Below, piece by piece: positions 11,636 through 21,940 of a stretch of DNA of 25,846 bases. The notes beneath the pieces were generated by a model, which was not told where the DNA came from, made no database searches, and worked only from the letters and a program-made list of their open reading frames with translations. Source of the DNA: Tubiluchus corallicola (taxonomy: Eukaryota > Priapulida > Priapulimorpha > Priapulimorphida > Tubiluchidae); assembly GCA_030141605.1 (NCBI GenBank), contig JAQGDQ010001654.1:5001-30846 (forward strand), given 5' to 3'. The translations under genes were made by a program, and so were the position numbers. Position 1 is the first letter of the stretch; each line of letters opens with the position of its first letter.

Positions 11636-14369
11636 ACGATGTGGCATTGTTGGTTGATGAAAACAGACCAATGCAATTTTACAACTGTAATATGATGTGG
11701 CATTGTTGATTGATGAAAACAGACCAATGCAACCTTACAACTTTAATATGATGTTGCATTGTTGATTGATGAAAACAGACTAATGCAACATTACAACTTT
11801 AATATGATGTGGCATTGTTGACTGATGAAAACAGACCAATGCAACCTTACAACTGTAAGATGATGTTGCATTGTTGACTGATGAAAACAGACTAATGCAA
11901 CATTACAACTTTAATATGATGTGGCATTGTTGATTGATGAAAACAGACTAATGCAACCTTACAACTGTAATATGATGTGGCATTGTTGATTGATGAAAAC
12001 AGACCAATGCAACCTTACAACTGTAATATGATGTGGCATTGTTGATTGATGAAAACAGACCAATGCAACCTTACAACTTTAATATGATGTTGCATTGTTG
12101 ATTGATGAAAACAGACTAATGCAACATTACAACTTTAATATGATGTGGCATTGTTGACTGATGAAAACAGACCAATGCAACCTTACAACTTTAATATGAT
12201 GTTGCATTGTTGACTGATGAAAACAGACCAATGCAACCTTACAACTGTAATATGATGTTGCATTGTTGATTGATGAAAACAGACTAATGCAACATTACAA
12301 CTTTAATATGATGTGGCATTGTTGACTGATGAAAACAGACCAATGCAACCTTACAACTGTAATATGATGTTGCATTGTTGATTGATGAAAACAGACTAAT
12401 GCAACCTTACAACTTGAAGATGATGTTGCATTGTTGATTGATGAAAACAGACCAATGCAACCTTACAACTGTAATATGATGTGGCATTGTTGATTGATGA
12501 AAACAGACTAATGCAACCTTACAACTGTAATATGATGTGGCATTGTTGATTGATGAAAACAGACTAATGCAACCTTACAACTTTAAAATGATGTGGCATT
12601 GTTGATTGATGAAAACAGACCAATGCAACCTTACAACTGTAAGATGATGTGGCATTGTTGATTGATGAAAACAGACCAATGCAACCTTACAACTTGAAGA
12701 TGATATTGCATTGTTGATTGATGAAAACAGACCAATGCAACCTTACAACTGTAATATGATGTGGCATTGTTGACTGATGAAAACAGACTAATGCAACCTT
12801 ACAACTTGAAGATGATGTTGCATTGTTGATTGATGAAAACAGACTAATGCAACCTTACAACTGTAATATGATGTGGCATTGTTGACTGATGAAAACAGAC
12901 TAATGCAACCTTACAACTTGAAGATGATATTCCATTGTTGATTGATGAAAACAGACCAATGCAACCTTACAACTGTAATATGATGTGGCATTGTTGACTG
13001 ATGAAAACAGACTAATGCAACCTTACAACTGTAATATGATGTGGCATTGTTGATTGATGAAAACAGACTAATGCAACCTTACAACTGTAATATGATGTTG
13101 CATTGTTGACTGATGAAAACAGACCAATGCAACCTTACAACTTGAAGATGATGTTGCATTGTTGATTGATGAAAACAGACCAATGCAACCTTACAACTGT
13201 AATATGATGTGGCCTTGTTGACTGATGAAAACAGACTAATGCAACCTTACAACTGTAATATGATGTGGCATTGTTGATTGATGAAAACAGACCAATGCAA
13301 CCTTACAACTGTAATATGATGTGGCATTGTTGACTGATGAAAACAGACTAATGCAATCTTACAACTTTAAGATGATGTTGCATTGTTGACTGATGAAAAC
13401 AGACCAATGCAACCTTACAACTTTAATATGATGTTGCATTGTTGATTGATGAAAACAGACTAATGCAACCTTACAACTGTAAGATGATGTTGCATTGTTG
13501 ATTGATGAAAACAGACCAATGCAACCTTACAACTGTAATATGATGTGGCATTGTTGATTGATGAAAACAGACTAATGCAACCTTACAACTGTAAGATGAT
13601 GTTGCATTGTTGATTGATGAAAACAGACCAATGCAACCTTACAACTTTAAGATGATGTTGCATTGTTGACTGATGAAAACAGACTAATGCAACCTTACAA
13701 CTGTAAAATGATGTTGCATTGTTGATTGATGAAAACAGACTAATGCAACCTTACAACTGTAATATGATGTGGCATTGTTGATTGATGAAAACAGACCAAT
13801 GCAACCTTACAACTGTAATATGATGTGGCATTGTTGATTGATGAAAACAGACCAATGCAACCTTACAACTGTAATATGATGTTGCATTGTTGACTGATGA
13901 AAACAGACCAATGCAACCTTACAACTGTAATATGATGTGGCATTGTTGACTGATGAAAACAGACTAATGCAACCTTACAACTGTAAGATGATGTTGCATT
14001 GTTGATTGATGAAAACAGACTAATGCAACCTTACAACTGTAATATGATGTGGCATTGTTGATTGATGAAAACAGACCAATGCAGCCTTACAACTGTAATA
14101 TGATGTGGCATTGTTGATTGATGAAAACAGATCCATGCAACCTTACAACTGTAAGATGATGTGGCATTGTTGATTGATGAAAACAGACCAATGCAACCTT
14201 ACAACTTTAATATGATGTTGCATTGTTGATTGATGAAAACAGATCCATGCAACCTTACAACTGTAATATGATGTGGCATTGTTGACTGATGAAAACAGAC
14301 TAATGCAACCTTACAACTGTAAGATGATGTGGCATTGTTGATTGATGAAAATAACCTAATGCAACCTTA
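11636..14369. repeat. 56-bp satellite array, 49 copies
   Basis: The unit is TATGATGTGGCATTGTTGAT, TGATGAAAACAGACCAATGC, AACCTTACAACTGTAA. The first CATTG is at 11645 and the last at 14333, a distance of 2,688 bp or exactly 48 periods, so there is no net indel across the array. Common variants are GTTGC/GTGGC, GATTG/GACTG, GACC/GACT and CTGTAAT/CTTTAAT/CTTGAAG. GTTGCATTG and CAATGCAAC form a 9-bp inverted repeat in fully matched units. Confidence 0.96.
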
Positions 14370-14810
14370 AGATGACGTTGTTGTGTTAATGAAACCTTGC
14401 AACTTGCTGTTGCAAAATAACCTATTAGCAGCGACCGTGCTGCCATCTGTAGTAATGTGATCGTTTAGTGAGTTTTTAACTCTTTGAGAAGAAGAAATGA
14501 ATGGAAACGTTGGATGAGAATGACACACATGGTGGATCAAACGTGGATGGCAGTCACCATTCGTGGATTGTCTGCAAAGCAACGAAATAACGCACCCTCA
14601 TTCACGCATGCGCAATTGTGTGTATGGACTTGAAACAAGTGCAAGGTTTTTTAAAACGTTTTCTAAAAGCTACAGCAGCTAAAAAGAACTGCTTCCGCTA
14701 ACTAACAAAAATTCGTAAATGTTTCTCTGTTTTAGAGACAGAGGGCGCTGTGAAAATGAGCTTGAGTTACAGCCACACAACACTGCGTGCTGCCGTATTT
14801 AGCTCATTAA
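14370..14810. other. Intronic stretch without recognised features
   Basis: Unique-looking sequence between the 56-bp array and the MITE. A 71-codon minus-strand frame (14582-14367) overlaps the array edge and shows no family signature, so it is not called a gene. Confidence 0.5.
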
Positions 14811-15263
14811 CCCTTTCATACCCGTTGTATCCCGTGGGATACGAGAATATTCTTTGTCTTTAAAATTAATTTAAAACTGACACTTATTTGATCTGTTAAT
14901 AGTTATTTTGATTTAAGCCAATAACAATAGACTAAAAATGGTGATAAAATGGCAAACTAGAAAATCTACATAGCATAAAAAACTGCGCAAGGTACAGTAC
15001 TTTAGAGACGACTTTGTACAGATCAGCATAGCATACATACGAAATGTCTTAAATACTTTAAAAAATTATCAGCAGTTGCAAAATGAAGCACATTTTAAGC
15101 TTCCATTGAATCCCAATGTATCCCATGGGATACAGGCTATATTTAGCACACGGGCACAGGTAGAAAAAAATAATTATTATGTGTAAAAAAGATGGACATA
15201 CTGAACGAAAGTACCAAGCCAAAAATTTTTTCTTATTAAAAAAATAATTTGGGACTGAAAGGG
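14811..15263. mobile_element. piggyBac-type MITE (non-autonomous), 453 bp
   Basis: TTAA (14807-14810) precedes CCCTTTCATACCC, and the other end reads GGGACTGAAAGGG followed by TTAA (15264-15267). The inverted termini agree at 11 of the first 13 positions, and TTAA target duplication with CCC ends is the piggyBac hallmark. No transposase frame is present. Near-terminal palindromes GTATCCCGTGGGATAC (14827-14842) and GTATCCCATGGGATAC (15118-15133, perfect) lie inside the element. Confidence 0.75.
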
Positions 15264-15869
15264 TTAAACCTGGAAAACAGGATGTATTTGACCAGCCTGG
15301 AAAAGTAAACTAGCCCTGACACGTCTGACAAAAGCTGACACGAAGTCGAATTCACTCTCGCAAAATTTTCATTTAGAAGCCATTGATTCTTCCCCTCGAG
15401 TCACGTGACGTTCGAAATTAAAATGACAAAACGGGAGCTTTGTTTTCTCGTCTCCCCCCTAAAGACCTCACGTCAATCTCTCGTGCTGCAATGATAAACA
15501 GTTTTGTGCTTTTGCGAGTAGGAAATGTTTGCGGAACCAGCAAAATTTATCTGGAAAAACTACAAAGCATAATCTGATCTTTCCTTGATTGATACGAAGC
15601 CTCAACGATTTTGCATTTTATCCGAGTTTCATCATAATATTGAGAGTGGGGTATTTGCATAATATTCCCATTTCATCCGCTGCACCATTTATGAACTAAT
15701 ACATGCACATCCATCGTATGATTAACAACATAATCTTAGAAATGATGTATCATTATTGTTATTGCCTCTTAATCCTGGGATGCGCAGAAGTTTTTCCGTA
15801 ATTGCAAAGCGGAAGCTGAGAGTTTCTCTGTAGCAAGACATACGAACAGCATCGTATGGAGATTGTGAC
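15264..15869. other. Intronic stretch without recognised features
   Basis: No gene or repeat family recognised. It contains one TCACGTGAC palindrome near 15401. Confidence 0.5.
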
Positions 15870-15872
15870 ATC

Positions 15873-15909
<37 letters not shown>

Positions 15910-16009
15910 GCAGCAGCAGCAGCAGCAGCATCGTATGGAGATTATGACATCAACAACAACAACAACAACAGCAGCAGCATCGTATGGTGATTATGACATC
16001 ATCATCATC

Positions 16010-16076
<67 letters not shown>

Positions 16077-16109
16077 GCAGCAGCATCGTATGGTGATTAT
16101 GACATCATC

Positions 16110-16140
<31 letters not shown>

Positions 16141-16176
16141 GCAGCAGCAGCAGCAGCATCGTATGGTATTTATGAC

Positions 16177-16235
<59 letters not shown>

Positions 16236-16275
16236 GCAGCAGCAGCATCGTATGGGGATTATGACATCAACAACA
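15841..16275. repeat. Composite CAA/CAG microsatellite with a recurring spacer, six modules
   Basis: A spacer of about 25 bp (CAGCATCGTATGG, then GATTATGACATCA with small changes) recurs six times, near 15848, 15928, 15976, 16082, 16157 and 16241. Between copies lie CAA runs of different length that switch to CAG before the next spacer. The nested layout indicates duplication of whole modules followed by independent slippage. Poly-Thr, poly-Gln and poly-Leu frames through it are artefacts. Confidence 0.9.
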
Positions 16276-16433
16276 CTTTTAATAAGAAGGTAAAGAAAAA
16301 AACAACGACATTAATTATTTTGGGGGGCAATGGCAACAAAAGCAACAGCCATAAGTGCCACTATTGTCGTTTATTTTCGTCTTCATCAACATCATCGCCT
16401 TTCTTATCAGCGTATAAGCATAAATAATCGTCG

Positions 16434-16434
<1 letters not shown>

Positions 16435-16527
<93 letters not shown>

Positions 16528-16700
16528 ACTCGTCATCGTCATCATCAACACCGTCATCATCGTCGTCGTCGTCGTTATCATCATCAACATCATCATCATC
16601 ATCATCATCATCGTCATCATCGTCGTCGTTATCATCATCAACATCATAATCATCATCTTCATCATCATCTTCATCATCGCCATCATCATCATCATCATCG
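16435..16700. repeat. CAT microsatellite and CAT/CGT degenerate tail
   Basis: A run of 31 uninterrupted CAT units (16435-16527) is followed by a CAT/CGT/CAA mixture to about 16700. The His-, Asp- and Met-rich frames over it are translations of the repeat. Confidence 0.95.
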
Positions 16701-16744
16701 TCATTGCTATCAGTAGCTAGGAGCAGAAGGTGCAGCAGGAAAAA

Positions 16745-17160
16745 CAGAAGCAGTAGAACAATTAACAACAATAACAATGATAATAACAATGACAACAATG
16801 AGAATAACAATAGCATCAGCAACAATAGTATATCAATCGCAACACTAAATAGCAGCCAGTTGCACACTGATGGTGATGATAGCAATATAACAATAACAAT
16901 GACGACGACGACAACAACAACAACAATAACAACAGCAGAACAACAACAACAAAAACAATGACAAGGACAACGACAATGACAACAAAAACAACACCAACAA
17001 CAACAACAACAATAACAACAACATCGCCAAAGACAACAATAATGACAACAACAACAACAACAATGACAACAACAACAACAACAATAACAACAGCAGAACA
17101 ACAACAACAACAGCACCAACAGGAGCAACAGCAGCAGCAGAGCAACAACAACATAATATT
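16745..17160. repeat. Degenerate AAC/GAC-rich microsatellite adjoining the exon 1 donor
   Basis: Mixed AAC, AAT and GAC triplets extend to within a few bases of the splice donor. On the pre-mRNA strand this is GTT/GTC-rich and is open in frame with exon 1 down to 16845, so an intron-retained transcript would add about 106 residues, largely Leu, Val, Ser and Cys. Confidence 0.9.
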
Positions 17161-17165
17161 ATTAC

Positions 17166-17984
17166 CTGTAATCTTGAACTGGAAGCACTACTTTGACCAT
17201 GATGTCCATGCGCTGTACACCTAGACGAGTAAATTGTCTGCGAATTTGAGCTGGCATTTGGAGTCTTTGGCACGAATTCCGAGAATAAAATACGCGCTAT
17301 CAGAGCGTAGAGAACGCACGACATCAGCAACGGAACAGCGTAGAACATTATAAAGTCAAACAAAAACACCCACAAGTACTGGTCCCGCCTCAGTCTAAAC
17401 GTGCACTCTTCGGTCTCCTCTGCGTCGCTGTAGTAATGTTTCTCTAGCGTGGTGAGTCCAATCCACGGGCTGTTGTAGATGATAGCGAACGTCCAGACGC
17501 AGATGATGATCTTCTTGGCTCTTTCCATGGTGCACACCACTTGCGCCTTCATCGGATGACATATGGCGATGTATCTCTCGATGGTGAACGCAGTGATGGA
17601 CAGAGAAGAAGCGTTGATGCCGAGATACTGAAGAAAAATCAATAACGTGCAGCCCACGTGACCCCACAGCCATTCCTGCACTATGAGATAAGCACCTATG
17701 ATTTCGTTAGGGATGGTCGTCACTAGGACGATGATGTCGGCAACGGCAAGACTTACTAAGTAACAGTTTGTGGGAGAATGCATACTCTTCGTTCTCGTGA
17801 CTACGGTGACGACCATGACGTTGCCTATGATTCCTACGAAGAAGATGGCGCTGCAGAATAAGGTTAGCACTATACGATAGGGTTGCGTGTAGTACGTCGC
17901 GTTGCGTAGCAACGGCGCGACGCTGGTGTTGTCGACACCCGCAGTAGAGATATTCATGAAAACTGTTAAGTTCAGAGACTCCAT
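17166..17984 (-). CDS. TRHR: TRH-receptor-like class A GPCR, coding exon 1 (TM1-TM5)
   Basis: Seven-transmembrane neuropeptide receptor; TRHR-family members sit in the plasma membrane and usually signal through Gq. This exon gives residues 1-273. The N-terminus has four N-glycosylation sequons (N5, N11, N19, N28). TM1 has GN (N55), TM2 has the LAVAD motif (D83), and the disulphide pair is C112 in TM3 and C194 in loop 2. ERY is at 136-138, followed by IAICHPMKAQ. The LQYLGINAS stretch matches the TRHR TM3 pocket; human Tyr106 and Asn110 correspond to Y120 and N124. TM5 ends near 234 and loop 3 is Ser-rich. The ATG at 17984-17982 has A at -3 and G at +4, with an in-frame TGA at 17999-17997. The exon ends in phase 0 after ...SSSRLQ at donor CAG|GTAATA (GT at 17165-17164). 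Family assignment is by recalled similarity to vertebrate TRHR; the endogenous ligand is unknown and could be a TRH-like or EFLGamide-type peptide. Confidence 0.87.
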
Positions 17985-18013
17985 TTTGCTGAGAATTCAG
18001 GTCACATGATCAT

Positions 18014-18040
18014 CTACTGCAAATAGAAAAGAGAAAACGA
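18014..18040 (-). other. Predicted 3' splice site upstream of the receptor ATG
   Basis: On the minus strand a pyrimidine-rich stretch, TTTTCTCTTTTCTATTTGCAG, one of the best acceptor-like sequences in the window, ends with AG at 18018-18017. It lies about 32 nt before the receptor ATG. It suggests the first coding exon begins at 18016 and that one or more 5'UTR exons lie at higher coordinates. No partner donor could be fixed by eye. Confidence 0.5.
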
Positions 18041-18173
18041 ATCAAAAAGAGGGAAATAAAAAAGAAAACGACCTAGAAATTGACAATATCATTAATTAGA
18101 ATATGATTGTCAATGCTAGAATGTTCAAATATCATAGAGGTTTATTTTCACAATTACACAGTTACCAGAACAC

Positions 18174-18254
18174 GAACTAGTAGCTAAGGTGGCCAGAGTA
18201 CGAGAAGTCTAATCCCAGGTCTCAGGTTCGAGTCCCGACTGGTTCATAATTTTT
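18174..18254 (+). tRNA. tRNA-like gene or tRNA pseudogene with Pol III terminator
   Basis: A 73-nt stretch (18174-18246) folds as a tRNA. Acceptor halves GAACTAG and CTGGTTC pair 7/7 (one G-U). The D arm has an A-box-like TAGCTAAGGTGGCCAGAG. The T arm has GGTTCGAGTCCC (B box), pairing 4/5. TTTTT at 18250-18254 fits Pol III termination. Defects: the anticodon stem pairs only 3/5 and position 33 is G instead of the near-universal T. The triplet at 34-36 reads TCT (Arg), but the arm also resembles tRNA-Lys. It is probably a decayed tRNA or SINE head, divergent from the receptor gene and about 190 bp upstream of its ATG. Confidence 0.5.
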
Positions 18255-18329
18255 CAGCGTCTCCTTCTTTTCTTCAACTCATTACACGCAATGGGCAATA
18301 ATTGTTATGAAACAAACTGCAATAAGTTT

Positions 18330-18500
18330 TTTCACAGTTTCTTTGTGCGCATGCGCAGTTTCTGTAGCTAAAAGGTTAAGTGTACCACAGAAACGCATCT
18401 TAACTACACAGTCACGTGACTTGTGTGTGTAAGGCAATGGTGTCTGCCTCATCAGTTCAGTAACTTCAGTTGTTTTACATGGACTTTAATTGACATAATT
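18330..18500 (-). repeat. Dispersed repeat, copy 2 (minus orientation)
   Basis: The reverse complement reads CAACTGAAGTTACTGAACTG, a GATGAGGCAGAC block, GTCACGTGAC, GTGGTACACTTAACC and AACTGCGCATGCGCAC, in the same order as copies 1 and 4. Its ACTGAAG end abuts the GAC-RYT array. Confidence 0.8.
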
Positions 18501-19682
18501 GACATTCGCATTGACATTACTAATGACATTGTCGTTAACAGTGACAGTAACACTGACATTGACATATTTGACATTAGTGCTGACATCGGCATTGACATTA
18601 ATAGTGACATTAACACTGGCACTTACATTGACATTGACATAATTGACATTAGTGCTGACATTGTCCTTAACAGTTACATTAACATTGACTTTGACATTGA
18701 CATTGATGTTGACATTGACAATGACATTGACATTGACACTAACTTTGACATTGACATTGACATTAATAGTGACATTAACACTGACATTGACATATTTGAC
18801 ATTAGTGCTGACATCGGCATTGACATTAATAGTGACATTAACACTGGCACTGACATTGACATAATTGACATTAGTGCTGACATTGGCATTGGCATCAATA
18901 GTGACATTGTCCTTAACAGTTATATTAACATTGACTTTGACATTGACGTTGACGTTGACGTTGACACTGACACTGACACTGACACTGACACTGACACTGA
19001 CACTGACACTGACACTGACACTGACGTTGACGTTGACGCTGACGCTGACATTGACACTGACACTGACACTGACACTGACACTGACACTGACACTGACACT
19101 GACGTTGACGTTGACGCTGACGCTGACATTGACATTGACGCTGACGCTGACGCTGACGCTGACGCTGACGCTGACGCTGACGTTGACATTGACGTTGACG
19201 CTGACGCTGACACTGACGTTGACGCTGACGCTGACGCTGACGCTGACATTGACATTGACGTTGACGTTGACGTTGACGTTGACACTGACGTTGACGCTGA
19301 CGCTGACGCTGACACTGACACTGACACTGACACTGACACTGACGCTGACGCTGACACTGACACTGACACTGACACTGACACTGACATTGACATGGACACT
19401 GACACTGACACTGACACTGACACTGACACTGACACTGACACTGACACTGACACTGACGTTGACGTTGACATTGACGCTGACGCTGACGCTGACACTGACG
19501 CTGACGCTGACGCTGACGCTGACGCTGACGCTGACGCTGACACTGACACTGACACTGACACTGACACTGACACTGACACTGACACTGACACTGACACTGA
19601 CACTGACACTGACACTGACACTGACATTGACATTGACATTGACATGGACACTGACATTAGCATTAATGCAGACATTAACACG
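18491..19682. repeat. GAC-RYT hexanucleotide array, c. 1.2 kb
   Basis: Each hexamer is GAC followed by ATT, ACT, GTT or GCT, with rare ATGGAC. From 18491 to about 18950 units are looser, and a 228-bp block (38 hexamers) is duplicated (compare 18561 and 18789). From 18950 the array is nearly pure, with blocks of identical hexamers. It is open in several frames on both strands (Asp-X, Leu-Thr, Met/Ser), which is expected for a 6-bp repeat lacking stop trinucleotides. No start context or non-repeat domain suggests a gene. Confidence 0.95.
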
Positions 19683-19760
19683 TGCAGAACATTATAACGT
19701 TAAGATTAGTCCCGACTATTCCACGAACTTGTGTAGTCTGTTTAATGTTATCATATTGCA

Positions 19761-19808
19761 TGGACACAAGCGTCCATGGACACAAGCGTCCATGGATACA
19801 AGAGTCCC
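19761..19808. repeat. 16-bp palindromic tandem repeat, three copies
   Basis: TGGACACAAGCGTCCA recurs at 19761, 19777 and (as TGGATACAAGAGTCC) 19793. TGGAC and GTCCA are inverted within each unit. Confidence 0.85.
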
Positions 19809-20240
19809 GGCTTTGATCAGGTTTATCAATATTGCCGCTTAAACGCGGCGTACTTGATCTCTTACTGACATATTCATGTAATCATTTTAGTATGTAGTTT
19901 GGCTTTCATTGGTTTGCTATTATGTCCGTCTGCTACTCATGCAAAATACATGCCCTGCGCATGTTTGGCTTCAGTTCTGAATAGCGTCTTCTCCATGAAG
20001 CAACATAAAATGACTTAGTCATAATAACGACTCCACGTTTTTCTAAAAATAATCTATCCAGGCCCAAGGGCGTATTAACCAACAGGTTATCTGGCCTGTA
20101 GCTTAGGGCGCTAAAGTTTGAGGGGCGTCAAGTTTTAGAAGAAATCTTATTCTCCTCGAAAAATGTGTATGTATACTTTCACATTTATGTAAAGGACGCA
20201 TTTTATAGTACACCACAGGCAGTTACTGAGCGCAGTTTTT
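19809..20240. other. Non-coding stretch, no gene recognised
   Basis: Only a small hairpin (GCCGCTTAAACGCGGC) near 19834-19849 and a GGCCTGTAGCTTAGGGCGC stretch near 20093, of a kind often seen in decayed transposons. Nothing can be assigned. Confidence 0.45.
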
Positions 20241-20615
20241 ATGTAAGTCACTTAATGAGCAGTTGTGATGTGAAGAGTGTGGTAAAGCAAAGGCGTCTGC
20301 CTCATCAGTTCAGTAACTTCAGCTGTTTTACATGGTAAAAGCTTTTACATGGTCAAAGCGACTTCACTACAACCGTTACACGTGTAAAGCAAAGCCGTCT
20401 GCCGCATCAGTTTAATAACTTCAGTTTTTTAAAGTGCACTTCACTTAATTATGCATTAGTCTGTGTGTAGAGTGATTTACTAGCAGGATCTTGCTTAGGA
20501 AGAAGAAGAAATGAACTAGGTAAGGTTCTAGCTAGCTGTTAAAACAGTTACTATTACAATAGCATGTACTGCGAGGCGTTGTCAAGTATACACAAATGCT
20601 TTAAACAATGCAAGG
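20240..20615 (-). repeat. Dispersed repeat, copy 3 (minus orientation, longest match to copy 1)
   Basis: The reverse complement follows copy 1 from GCATTTGTGTA...CTTG through CAGCTAGCTAGAACCTTACC, AAGCAAGATCCTGCTAGTA, ACTGAAGTTA and GGCAGACGGCTTTGCTTTACA. The CTGAAGTTACTGAACTGATG part is present twice, as in copy 1. Confidence 0.88.
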
Positions 20616-20925
20616 TATTACATAACAAGCAGTTGAGAATTCTGCTTGAATGTAAGCGTCATGCAAATACATGTAATTAATAAAGACCATTTAGAAACTG
20701 GGTTATTAGTGATTCTAATACACCACAAGTAGTTGTTTAACCTGCTCATTACATAAAAAATCATAAATTCAGAATGGAGATGGGCTCGACAAAACTATCA
20801 GCCTAGGGCATCGTAAAGTGTTGACACGCCCCAATCTAGGCCCTAGGCCTATTCTCAGCTTTCACTTGAATACGCACAGAAACTTCTTAAACAGTTTGAG
20901 GTAATATTCTCCCGTTTTAATTACT
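20616..20925. other. Non-coding stretch, no gene recognised
   Basis: AT-rich unique-looking sequence with a GGCCCTAGGCC palindrome near 20839. Nothing assignable. Confidence 0.4.

Positions 20926-21940
<1,015 letters not shown>

Larger units (their letters stand above)
7508..17165 (-). other. Intron of the TRHR-like gene (9,658 bp), built mainly of tandem repeats
   Basis: Bounded by GTAATA at the donor (17165-17160) and a pyrimidine-rich TTTTACAG acceptor (to 7508), in phase 0 between loop 3 and TM6. No coding sequence other than repeat translation is visible inside. Repeats (two satellite arrays, a c. 23-bp patch, one MITE and 1.3 kb of triplet microsatellite) account for about 8.1 kb. Non-repeat stretches are 7508-7684, 14370-14810 and 15264-15869, and I see no gene in them. 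Confidence 0.85.

Noticed and set aside
7974-14369. Possible CRISPR-like array, because repeats are regular and carry inverted segments
   Set aside because: Units are contiguous with no unique spacers, and the context is a eukaryotic intron.
11636-14369. TGATGA boxes in the 56-bp units as C/D snoRNA candidates
   Set aside because: The preceding base is a pyrimidine where the C box needs a purine, the boxes are on the strand opposite to the host gene, and no consistent C/D pairing stem is seen.
16330-17128. Poly-His, poly-Asp and Cys/Leu-rich frames
   Set aside because: All are frames of the CAT and AAC microsatellites.
18423-19842. Long Asp-Xaa, Leu-Thr and Ser-Met open frames (up to 424 codons)
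   Set aside because: A 6-bp repeat lacking stop triplets is open in several frames on both strands; no non-repeat domain or gene structure.
20050-20880. A larger transposon enclosing dispersed-repeat copy 3, suggested by GGCCTGTAGCTTAGGGCGC and CAGCCTAGGGC stretches
   Set aside because: The two stretches are similar in direct orientation but too short and diverged to define termini, and no target duplication was found.
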